This document shows, piece after piece, positions 8,290-16,075 of a DNA stretch of 64,000 bases. How positions within the stretch are numbered: the stretch's first letter is position 1; each line of letters opens with the position of its first letter. The position numbers and the translations under genes are program-made. The notes under the pieces are model-generated. The model was not told the DNA's origin. It was given only the letters and a program-made list of their open reading frames with translations, and made no database searches. Origin of the DNA: Xanthobacteraceae bacterium (GTDB lineage: Bacteria > Pseudomonadota > Alphaproteobacteria > Rhizobiales > Xanthobacteraceae); NCBI GenBank assembly GCA_031291445.1, contig JARLJA010000014.1:59320-123319 (forward strand). Reading direction: 5' to 3'.

Positions 8290-9219
8290 ATGTTACGGAT
8301 CATCATCCTGGGGGCAGCCGCCGGAGGCGGCGTGCCGCAATGGAATTGCGGCTGCCAGGTCTGCGTCGCGGCGCGCGCCGACCGCAACGCGTGGCGCAGC
8401 ACCCAGGCATCGATCGCGTTTTCCGCCGACGGCGACCATTGGTTTCTCGTCAACGCCTCCCCCGATCTGCGCCAGCAGCTGCAGGCCACGCCGCAGCTTC
8501 ATCCCCGCCCCGGCGCGCTACGCCACACGCCCGTCGCCGGCGTCATCCTGACCAACAGCGAGGTCGACGCCGTGACCGGCCTGCTGTCGATGCGCGAAGG
8601 CTCGCCGTTCACGGTCTACGGCCACGACCGGGTGCTCTCCATCCTGCGCGCGAACAGCATCTTCAACGTCCTCGGCGAGCACACCGTCCGCCGCCAGCCG
8701 ATTGCGATCGACGCGACGTTCGAACCGGCGCTGCCCGACGGCCGGCCCTCGGGCATCGAGGTCCTGCCCTTCGCCGTGCCCGGCAAGGGCGCCTGGTATC
8801 TGGAAGGCAAGAGCCATCCCGGCGGCGGCGACAGCGCCGGCGATACGCTGGGGCTCCGGATCGCGCACCGCGCGAGCGGCACGTTCTTCTATTTCCTCGC
8901 GGCCTGCGCCAGGGTGACGCCGGATCTCGCCGCGCGCCTCGTCGACGCTCCGCTGGTGCTGTTCGACGGCACGGTGTGGCGCGACGACGAACTGCAGGTG
9001 GCGGGCCTCGGCACCAAGACCGGTCAGGCGATGGGACACATCGCGATGTCGGGCGACGACGGCGCGTTCGAAGCGCTCGCCGACCTCGGCATCAAGCGCA
9101 AGGTGTTCCTCCACATCAACAACTCGAACCCGGTGCTGCTGCACGGCTCGCCCGAGCGCGCTCGCGCGCAACGCGAGGGCTGGGAGATCCCGACCGATGG
9201 ATTGGAGATCATGCTCTAG
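8290..9219 (+). CDS. pqqB: PQQ biosynthesis protein PqqB
   Basis: 309 residues of the metallo-beta-lactamase-fold PqqB family, which hydroxylates the tyrosine ring of the PQQ precursor peptide. Family hallmarks are all present: GAAAGGGVPQWNCGCQVC near the N terminus with its zinc cysteines, STQASIAFSADG, NASPDLRQQL, GVILTNSEVDAVTGLLSMREG, LFDGTVWRDDELQ, MGHIAMSG and HINNSNPVL. Length matches the family. The ATG at 8290 gives the conventional N terminus. Unusually, no pqqA precursor peptide is seen in the 295 bases upstream and pqqC/D/E do not follow; the next gene is a P450. This could be an orphan or a broken-up operon. Confidence 0.95.
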   Translation: MLRIIILGAAAGGGVPQWNCGCQVCVAARADRNAWRSTQASIAFSADGDHWFLVNASPDLRQQLQATPQLHPRPGALRHTPVAGVILTNSEVDAVTGLLSMREGSPFTVYGHDRVLSILRANSIFNVLGEHTVRRQPIAIDATFEPALPDGRPSGIEVLPFAVPGKGAWYLEGKSHPGGGDSAGDTLGLRIAHRASGTFFYFLAACARVTPDLAARLVDAPLVLFDGTVWRDDELQVAGLGTKTGQAMGHIAMSGDDGAFEALADLGIKRKVFLHINNSNPVLLHGSPERARAQREGWEIPTDGLEIML

Positions 9220-9345
9220 ATGCGGCCCGGCTCACGCCGACGAACCGTAGACGCTGCGATTGCTGGAAAAGTTCTTTTCTCCTCGTGGTCGGCAGGTATG
9301 GTGAGCATCGCCGAGCGAAACCGCACCCACGTACAGAGACACACT

Positions 9346-10404
9346 ATGGATTCGCCGAATTTTCTGACGTTTCACCGCGACGAGGCGCGACACGACTTTT
9401 TCTCAGATCACCGCGATCGCCCGCCCTTTTTTGATCCGAGAACCAGAACCTGGATCGTCACCAGCGCGTCCGACTGCAGGCAGCTCATCAGCTCGGACAA
9501 GCTGCGGCCGGCTACCTACGCCGACGACTACCGAGCGCTCGGCCAGCGCTTCAACATCGATTTTTCAGCCCTGGTTTTTGCATTTGATCATATTCCACTT
9601 TGTCAGCATGGCGACCCCCACGCACGTAGTCGGCGGTTGGCCAGCGAGTTCCTGGCAGCTCGCAGGACCGTTGTGGCAGCGCAGATACCGGACATCACAG
9701 CCAGGCATCTTTCCGCTTTCAAGCGCACGGGCAAACTCGAGGTGATGAACGACATCATCGAGCCGATGATCCGGGAGTACCTTTGCCTGATCTCCGGAGT
9801 CGAGATCGGCGCCGCGCAGAGCATCGGCCACATTTCGTCAATCTTCGACAGATCGAGTGGGCTCAACAAGCGTCAGGCGATGGAATCGGAAATCGCGGCG
9901 CTTCGCGAACTGATCGTATCGCGCCTTGGTCGTCATGCGCCGGAGGATGAAGTTGGCTTGCGGCTCGCCTTCTTCATTCTCGGCATGGATCCATTGCGGG
10001 GCACCCTTGGAGAGAGTCTGCACAAACTCATCGAAGCGAATGCCGGACTGAGACTGGCGGACATCAATTATCCGGCGTTTCCGCCGCAGACAGGCGTTCC
10101 ATTCATTGAACGCCTCGTCATAACGCCTTTCAATTCCGGAACCGCAGCCTTCAATTCCGGCGATCGCGTTCGTATTTTTCTTCAATCGTTTTCATCCGAG
10201 CAGTCCGATCTCAGCCGCGCAAATTTCTTCGGGGCCGGCACACACGCCTGCCTTGGTCGCCCCCTATCGCTCGACATATGGCAGGGTCTCACCGCATTTC
10301 TCTCTGAGATCCAGCTACGCGCGTCGGTGTTGTCATACACTCCGCGCACGTCGGATTATGTTTTCACCTGTCCTGAAAAGCTCGTTTTGGAACTTCATTC
10401 ATGA
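9346..10404 (+). CDS. Divergent cytochrome P450-like protein
   Basis: Heme-thiolate protein of about 352 residues. The cysteine loop is FFGAGTHACLGRPLSLDIW with the axial Cys near residue 302. The C-helix block is HGDPHARSRRLASEFLA, as in bacterial P450s (DPPEHTRLRR). The I-helix region reads FILGMDPLRGTLGE, without the usual acid-Thr pair, and the ExxR position before the PP turn (ADINYPAFPP) lacks the Arg. It is also short for a P450. Base composition drops well below the neighbours, suggesting transfer. Its stop overlaps the next gene's start by 4 bases, so the two are coupled. ATGs at 9220 (touching the pqqB stop) and 9298 are alternative starts. Substrate unknown; it may act on a carrier-bound acyl or aminoacyl group. 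Confidence 0.75.
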   Translation: MDSPNFLTFHRDEARHDFFSDHRDRPPFFDPRTRTWIVTSASDCRQLISSDKLRPATYADDYRALGQRFNIDFSALVFAFDHIPLCQHGDPHARSRRLASEFLAARRTVVAAQIPDITARHLSAFKRTGKLEVMNDIIEPMIREYLCLISGVEIGAAQSIGHISSIFDRSSGLNKRQAMESEIAALRELIVSRLGRHAPEDEVGLRLAFFILGMDPLRGTLGESLHKLIEANAGLRLADINYPAFPPQTGVPFIERLVITPFNSGTAAFNSGDRVRIFLQSFSSEQSDLSRANFFGAGTHACLGRPLSLDIWQGLTAFLSEIQLRASVLSYTPRTSDYVFTCPEKLVLELHS

Positions 10405-12011
10405 GCCAACCGCTTGCGCGCACCGCAGTTTTCAATGCGCTCTCGAAGGTGATGAAACTATCCCCGGAACTTGCGTCTCGACTACAGGATCCAAGTTCCG
10501 ACGTGCAGCTCGCCGAATTGACCATCGACAGCCTGGATGCGCTGGAGCTGTGCATGGAGATCGAGACCGGCACGGGTGTAGAACTCGACCCGGCGGAACT
10601 TGCTCCGCTCGATACCATTGGTGACCTGATCAGGCATGTCGCCGGCAAGGACCGCCGTGCCGCAGCGTCGATCGTACGCGCATCTCGGAATCGCCCCCTT
10701 CCACTGTCGCTTACGCAAGAGAGAGTCTGGTCTCACTGCCAGCAACTTCCGGACCCTTCGGGCTACATTCTGAGCATGATCGACAAGATCGAGGGACCGC
10801 TCGACGTCGGAATCCTGGCAACCTGTCTTAGCGCGGTAATAAGCCGTCACGAGATCTTACGGACAACTTTTCCTCTCGTGGACGGACGGCCGGTCCAAAC
10901 GGTTCACCCGGCCGAGGAGGTGGGACTCCGGGTCGTCTCTATCGACGACAATGAAGACCCGGAACTGGCAGCACGAAGAATCGTCGAAGTCGAACGTTCA
11001 TCAATTTCTGATCTCGCCGGCGGACCGTTGCTCAAATTTGTGGTTCTCCGAATATGCGACCAGGAACATTTGTTGATCAGATTGGCCCATCACATGGTGT
11101 GGGATGGCCAGTCGGGTAAATTGTTTCTCGATGAACTGACCTCATTGTATGAGGCTCGGCTCCGCGAAAAACCGACGGATCTTCCGGCGCTGCAACTGCA
11201 GTACGCGGATTATGCGGTTTGGCAACGTGCCGTTTTCGACCCGGATGGCCAGGCCTATCACCGAACTGTTGCGTGGTGGGAAACCCACTTCCGGGATGCT
11301 CGGTGCTCGACCGAGCTTCCATTCAAGCGATCGAAAGCTCTTTCGGGCGTTGATCCGTCTGCCGGACGCCTCGTCCGTTTGATTGAGCCTAAGCTCATGG
11401 AACGGCTGAACGAGTTGCGCCGGGGAGTCGCGACGACGCCTTATAAGATCTGGCTTGCAGGGTTCGTGGCCGTTCTCTGGCTGGAAACGAATTGTCCGGA
11501 CCTCGTGGTCGGAACCTATGTAACGGATCGTCGTCACCGGCAGCTGCGCGATCTTGTCGGTGATTTTTCACATACAATCGCGATCAGGTTCAGTTGTGAT
11601 GGTGACATCACTTTTAGCGAGCTGGTATCACATGTCGGCGCCACCGTGGCGGCAGCCGAATCGAACAGCTCAATTCCCCTGGAAACGCTGGGCGTGGAGC
11701 TTCAGAGGCGAAATATCGAAATGCCGCCGGTGAGCGCGATCTTTTCTATGCCGCCAGGCAATCACTCCGAAGAGCGGCGTTTTGCCAATCTCAGGCTCTA
11801 TTCGGCTGAGCCGCGAAACCCGACGGCCATGCCCTGGGGCTTCTCTCTGCAGATTTACGAGAGAAACCAGGAATACTGGTGCGAGGCGAATTTTGACGCC
11901 GGAATTTATGATCCGTTGCTTGTCCGGAAGACAATGGACCATTTGTGTGAGTTCCTGACTGCGGTCTCTCATCACCCTGAACTGGAAGTCGGCGAACTCA
12001 GGCGCGGTTGA
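10401..12011 (+). CDS. Free-standing acyl/peptidyl carrier protein-condensation didomain (NRPS-type)
   Basis: 536 residues. Residues 1-85 form a carrier domain with the phosphopantetheine serine in TIDSLDALEL (Ser44). Residues about 98-530 form a condensation domain: PLSLTQERVWSH core, RHEILRTTF, catalytic HHMVWDG at 230-236, YADYAVWQR, VGTYVTDRRH and VGDFSHTIAIR. Condensation domains join a carrier-bound donor to an amine or alcohol. There is no adenylation domain in this protein or nearby, so the carrier must be loaded in trans, or from a CoA or ACP pool. The start is fixed by the ATGA overlap with the P450. Composition is as AT-rich as the P450 and unlike the flanks. The product is unknown. 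Confidence 0.85.
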   Translation: MSQPLARTAVFNALSKVMKLSPELASRLQDPSSDVQLAELTIDSLDALELCMEIETGTGVELDPAELAPLDTIGDLIRHVAGKDRRAAASIVRASRNRPLPLSLTQERVWSHCQQLPDPSGYILSMIDKIEGPLDVGILATCLSAVISRHEILRTTFPLVDGRPVQTVHPAEEVGLRVVSIDDNEDPELAARRIVEVERSSISDLAGGPLLKFVVLRICDQEHLLIRLAHHMVWDGQSGKLFLDELTSLYEARLREKPTDLPALQLQYADYAVWQRAVFDPDGQAYHRTVAWWETHFRDARCSTELPFKRSKALSGVDPSAGRLVRLIEPKLMERLNELRRGVATTPYKIWLAGFVAVLWLETNCPDLVVGTYVTDRRHRQLRDLVGDFSHTIAIRFSCDGDITFSELVSHVGATVAAAESNSSIPLETLGVELQRRNIEMPPVSAIFSMPPGNHSEERRFANLRLYSAEPRNPTAMPWGFSLQIYERNQEYWCEANFDAGIYDPLLVRKTMDHLCEFLTAVSHHPELEVGELRRG

Positions 12012-12058
12012 ACGTACGACCGGTAAGCGCAAAGCCCGGCTATTCATGGTTTCACGGC

Positions 12059-12772
12059 CTACCCCTCGATCTCCCGCAGCCAGCGGCCGAACACGCTCTC
12101 GGCGGTCGCCGGCAGTGCCTCCGCAAGGGCGCGGGTGGCGGCGCGCAGCTCGGTCACCTTGACGCCGGCGGCGGCGAGCTCGACGGCGTGGCCGACATAC
12201 CACTCCTCGAGCTGGCGCGGATCGGCCTCGAGGTGGAACTGCAGCGCCAGCGCAGCCTTCCCATAAGCAAAGGCCTGGTTGTCGTAGTTCGCGTTCGACG
12301 CGAGCCGCACCGCGCCGTCGGGCAGATCGAAGGTGTCGCCGTGCCAATGGAGCACCTGGGCGCCGTCGGCGGCCAGGGCGCCCAGGCACGAAACCTCGCC
12401 CGCCGCAGTGAGCCTGACGGAGCCCCAGCCGATCTCCTTGACGTGCCCCGGAAACACCCGGCTGCCCAGGGCAGCGGCCATCAGCTGGCTGCCGAGGCAA
12501 ATCCCCAGCATCGGGCGCCCAACGGCCAGCCGCCGTTCTATCAGGGAGATCTCCTGCCGCAGGAACGGATAGGCCTCGATCTCGTAGGCGCCGATCGGGC
12601 CACCGAGCACGATCAGCAGATCCGCATCGGCGACGGCGCGATGCGACAGATCCTCCACCGGCGCCTCGCAGAACGACACGCTCCAGCCGGCGCGGTCGAG
12701 CACCGGCGCGAGCAGCCCGAGGTCCTCGAAGGCGACATGACGCAGCACGACGGCGTGACGCTTGAAGGTCAT
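12059..12772 (-). CDS. Class I glutamine amidotransferase (GMP-synthase-like)
   Basis: 237 residues of the class I glutamine amidotransferase fold. The nucleophile elbow is LGICLGSQLMAAALG (Cys about 96), the catalytic His is in ALQFHLEAD, and the earlier GGP turn is VLGGPIGAY. The N terminus MTFKRHAVVLRHVAFEDLG is typical of the stand-alone COG0518-like group. Some members remove or transfer gamma-glutamyl groups in amine metabolism instead of making GMP. It converges on the condensation-domain gene and returns to the high-GC composition of the chromosome. It stands alone, with about 170 bases to the next gene upstream. Confidence 0.85.
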   Translation of the reverse strand: MTFKRHAVVLRHVAFEDLGLLAPVLDRAGWSVSFCEAPVEDLSHRAVADADLLIVLGGPIGAYEIEAYPFLRQEISLIERRLAVGRPMLGICLGSQLMAAALGSRVFPGHVKEIGWGSVRLTAAGEVSCLGALAADGAQVLHWHGDTFDLPDGAVRLASNANYDNQAFAYGKAALALQFHLEADPRQLEEWYVGHAVELAAAGVKVTELRAATRALAEALPATAESVFGRWLREIEG

Positions 12773-12940
12773 TGCGGGCGTTCCCGTTCGCAGGTTCCGA
12801 TCAATCTCCGCCGCAGCGATATATCGATATCAATATGTCGATCAACAGGCGATTTGGTCGGGCAGCCGTGCGGAACGGTCGAGTGCGGACTCAAACGTTC
12901 AGATGCATCCGGACCTCCTTGGGGCCCGGCCGCCCCGCGC

Positions 12941-13711
12941 TCACCAGTTCGGCTTGCGCTTCTCGACGAAGGCGGCAAGCCCCTCCTGGGCGGCCGCGGT
13001 CGCCGCCACGCTGCAGAAGTCCTCGACCGCGTTGGCGATACTGCGGCGGTAGTCCAGATCGATCTGGCGCATGAAGGCCGCGCGCCCCATGCGCACCACG
13101 GTCTCGGACTTGGCGGCGAACTGCGCGGCGAGCGTGGCCGCGGCGCCGTCGAGCTCGCCGTCCGGGACCACCCGGTTGACGAGGCCGAGTTCGCGAGCTT
13201 CGCGTGCGTCGAAGGCACGGCCGCTGAACAGCAGCTCGAAGGCGCGATGACGCCCAACCAGCCGCGGCAGGTGGGCGAAGTGGATCGCCGGCACCACGCC
13301 AACATCGATCTCGGGATAGCCGAAGGTGGCGCCGGCGCCGGCCAGCACCACGTCGCACGACACCGCCATGGTCATGCCGCCGCCGCGGGCGGCGCCCCCG
13401 ACCACCGCGATGGAGGGCTTTCCGAGGTTGTACTGGGCGTCGTACAGGTTGATGTACAGCTCCTGCACGAAGGGGCGCATCTCCTCGACCGACTTGCCGA
13501 GCAGGATGTCGAGGTCGAGCCCGGCGGAGAACCGTCCGGCCACCGCGCTGGTCAGCAGCACGGCGCGCACCGCGCGGTCGTCCGCGGCGCGCCGGAACGC
13601 CGCGACCACCGCCCGAATGGCATCGAGGCTCAGCGCGTTGACCGGCGGGCGGTTAAGCGTGATTCGCGCGACGGCGTCTGCGACCGAATAGCCGACGACC
13701 TGATCCGACAT
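12941..13711 (-). CDS. Enoyl-CoA hydratase/isomerase (crotonase family)
   Basis: 256 residues of the crotonase fold. The first oxyanion-hole segment is AGRFSAGLDLDILLG and the second is VVGGAARGGGMTMAVSCDVVLAG. The catalytic region ATFGYPEIDVGVVPA includes the glutamate in PEI, while the position of the other usual catalytic Glu (GAARGGG) is replaced, so it may be an isomerase or hydrolase rather than a hydratase. The C-terminal helices end in FVEKRKPNW. A strong AGGGGAAG site precedes the ATG at 13711. It is the last gene of a run with dehydratase and thiolase-like genes, which points to degradation of a CoA thioester. Confidence 0.85.
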   Translation of the reverse strand: MSDQVVGYSVADAVARITLNRPPVNALSLDAIRAVVAAFRRAADDRAVRAVLLTSAVAGRFSAGLDLDILLGKSVEEMRPFVQELYINLYDAQYNLGKPSIAVVGGAARGGGMTMAVSCDVVLAGAGATFGYPEIDVGVVPAIHFAHLPRLVGRHRAFELLFSGRAFDAREARELGLVNRVVPDGELDGAAATLAAQFAAKSETVVRMGRAAFMRQIDLDYRRSIANAVEDFCSVAATAAAQEGLAAFVEKRKPNW

Positions 13712-13727
13712 CTTCCCCTCCGCTGGC

Positions 13728-14567
13728 CTAACCGACCAATCCCTGCTGCGCGGCCAATCCGTTTTCGTCCTCGGCCCAGACCTGCCACCCGGTCTCGGCG
13801 CGCCGGGCCTTGAGCATGGCGGGGCGGCCGCAATAGAGCGGCCGGACGCTGCGCAGCTCGGTGCGCGTGGTCGTGATCGCCGCAAACCGCTGGCACCAGT
13901 CGATCAGCGCCAGCGCGATCAGGCCGCCATTGACCACCAGCCCCGGATAGCCCTCTTCAGCCATGGTGTAGGGCGCGTCGTAGTGGATCCGGTGGGCGTT
14001 GAAGCTGAGCGCGCTGTAGCGAAACAGCATCGCCGTGGTCGGCAGGAACGGCGCGCTGAGCTCCGCCTCCCCGCCTTCCGCCGCCGGCTCCGCGGCAGGC
14101 GTGGATCCGCCCGATGCCGTGCCGGCGCGGTAGACCATGTCGCTGTCCTCGACGATCGCCGGCTGCGAGCTGCCCGCGGCATAGATCGTGCTGCGCCGGG
14201 TGACGATGGCGAGTGGGCCGCTCCGCCCCTGCTTCTGCGCCATCGCGACGATCTGGCTGTCCTGCCGGACGGCCTCGCCGATCATCAGGTCGCGGTGATA
14301 GGCGATGCGCCGGCCGCCCAGCATCACGCGGCTGGCGGAAAAGCCCGGGATGTCGTTTTCCAGCGGCGTGAAGCCGTCGGCCGCGAGGTCCGATTGCCGC
14401 GTTTCCTGGGTGAACAGCGTGAACTGCCAACCGCGCGGCAACGGATCGCCGTCGCGATAGGCCAGCGGATCGCGGTCGAGCAAGGCCGCGGTGCGGCGCA
14501 CCAGCGGCAGCGCGCAGACGTCCTCCCGCGTCGTAACCGGAAACTCCGCGGCGCCGGCGCCGGTCAC
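13728..14567 (-). CDS. FAS1-like / HTD2-type acyl-CoA dehydratase (hot-dog fold)
   Basis: 279 residues resembling the HTD2/mesaconyl-C4-CoA hydratase group of hot-dog dehydratases. An N-terminal FAS1-like domain includes PLPRGWQFTLFTQ, GRRIAYHRDLMIGE and VYRAG. The C-terminal half carries FRYSALSFNAHRIHYDAPY, in which N/H-R-IHYD is the dehydratase active-site signature, followed by GLVVNGGLIA. The start is GTG, overlapping the upstream stop as GTGA. It probably hydrates or dehydrates an unsaturated branched or dicarboxylic acyl-CoA; the exact substrate cannot be read from sequence. It is flanked by crotonase and thiolase-like partners. Confidence 0.8.
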   Translation of the reverse strand: MTGAGAAEFPVTTREDVCALPLVRRTAALLDRDPLAYRDGDPLPRGWQFTLFTQETRQSDLAADGFTPLENDIPGFSASRVMLGGRRIAYHRDLMIGEAVRQDSQIVAMAQKQGRSGPLAIVTRRSTIYAAGSSQPAIVEDSDMVYRAGTASGGSTPAAEPAAEGGEAELSAPFLPTTAMLFRYSALSFNAHRIHYDAPYTMAEEGYPGLVVNGGLIALALIDWCQRFAAITTTRTELRSVRPLYCGRPAMLKARRAETGWQVWAEDENGLAAQQGLVG

Positions 14568-16075
14568 GTAAAGCTCCAGTTCAGGATGCCGTCCGCTCCC
14601 GCCGCTGTGCGCCCGCTGGCACCGATCGGGTTGGCCGACAGGCTCATCAGGCGCGCGATCCCTTCCCTGTCATCAGCGGACACCCGCGCCATCAATCGCC
14701 GCGCCGGATCGGGCCGCGCGATCACCACACCGTGGCGCGGCCGGCCGTCGCGGTCGAACAGCACGGTGAAGGTCTCGAGCGTCGCCGGCCCGACATGGTC
14801 CTGGGCGACCTGCGGAATCGGCCGGCGCAGCGCCTCGGCCGCCGCCTGCACGTCGTAGCCGTCGTCGAGCCGCGGCGCGATGTCGTCCGCCCCGGTGACG
14901 GCGATGGCGTGGTGCTTGGTGGCGTAGCCGCCCTGGCCATAGAGCAGCCCGAACTCGCCCCGACGGGCCCGTAGCGTCGCCACCATCGCGACCACCGCAT
15001 GGGTCATGTAGTCGTTGAGCGGCGCGCCGAAGAAGGTGAGACCTCCGGTGACGGTCAGGGCCTCGCCGTCATCCAGCCCAAGCACCCGCCGCGCCATTTT
15101 CGGCACGCACGGAAAGCAGCTGTAGAGCTCGTGGCGATCGAAGCGATCCCGCCCTGCCGGCAGCAGCGCGCCGACCGCATTCAGCACCGCCCGCATGGCG
15201 CAGACCGAGTGAAACACGTCGCGCTGCAGATAGTCGTCGGTCTCCCGCGCCGCCGCCCCGCCCAGCACCCGGATCATTTGCTGCGGCGAAATACCGGCGC
15301 GCCGCGCCCGGCCGAGGCTGGTGAGCAGCACCGCCGCCCCCTGATTGACCAGCGGGTTCGCCACCATCAGCTTCACATAAGGCCAGGCGATCGGCCGGTT
15401 GTCCGCCGAGACTGTCGCGATCTCGTCGGCCAAACAGGCGCGCCGCAGCCAGGCCGCCTCGCGCGTCGCGGCAACCGCCGAATAGCGTGCCCAGGTCGCC
15501 GCGGAGTCGGCCAGCCCCTCGGCCGGGGTCTGCCCCCAGGCGTGCTGGGCGGCGTTTTCGTAGAACGGATAGACATGGGTGGGCGTCGCAACCTCGAGCG
15601 CGCGGGCCACCGGCTGCTGCGCGCTGGCTGCGCGCTTCGGCATGTGGTTGAGATCGCGCGCGCTCCAGGGCAGCGTGACGTTGGCCTTCGCCGCACGCGC
15701 CACGGCGTGCTGGGATTCGGCGCCGCACACCGCCGCGATCGCGGTGTCGCCGCGGGCGATCCGCAGCGCCGCCTCGTGGATCGCGGAAATCGGCGTCTGC
15801 CCGCCGATCGGCAGGTAGACCGCCCGCCGCGGCGACAGCCCGGCGCGCTCCGCGACCGCCTTGATGGGATCGACGTAGGGCCAGGAGATCTCGTTGATGA
15901 TGTCGAGCGAGTCGAGATCGGCGAGCAGCCGCGCGCCGGCGTCCGCCTCGGCCTCGCCGAGCGCCGCAGCCATCAGCGCCGCCGGTTCCCGCACCGCCGC
16001 CGGATCGGCGTGGCGGTCGACCACCTCGCCGACGCCGACAATGACCGGGATCGCATCTTCGTCGTGCCGCGTCAT
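14564..16075 (-). CDS. Thiolase-like protein (TLP1-type, with extra C-terminal domain)
   Basis: 503 residues. The thiolase fold is visible in VIVGVGEVVDRHADPAAV, PISAIHEAALRIARGDTAIAAVCGAESQ, and the late GGLTFFGAPLNDYMTHAVV. An additional C-terminal domain (from about residue 400, LLYGQGGYATKHHA to the end) is typical of thiolase-like protein type 1. At the position of the nucleophilic Cys the sequence reads PIGGQTPIS, and the GHP histidine is replaced by GAP, so it should not be a normal thiolase. It may bind acyl-CoA or act as a retro-aldolase-like enzyme. A GAGGAAGG site precedes the ATG, which overlaps the TetR stop by 4 bases. Confidence 0.8.
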   Translation of the reverse strand: MTRHDEDAIPVIVGVGEVVDRHADPAAVREPAALMAAALGEAEADAGARLLADLDSLDIINEISWPYVDPIKAVAERAGLSPRRAVYLPIGGQTPISAIHEAALRIARGDTAIAAVCGAESQHAVARAAKANVTLPWSARDLNHMPKRAASAQQPVARALEVATPTHVYPFYENAAQHAWGQTPAEGLADSAATWARYSAVAATREAAWLRRACLADEIATVSADNRPIAWPYVKLMVANPLVNQGAAVLLTSLGRARRAGISPQQMIRVLGGAAARETDDYLQRDVFHSVCAMRAVLNAVGALLPAGRDRFDRHELYSCFPCVPKMARRVLGLDDGEALTVTGGLTFFGAPLNDYMTHAVVAMVATLRARRGEFGLLYGQGGYATKHHAIAVTGADDIAPRLDDGYDVQAAAEALRRPIPQVAQDHVGPATLETFTVLFDRDGRPRHGVVIARPDPARRLMARVSADDREGIARLMSLSANPIGASGRTAAGADGILNWSFT

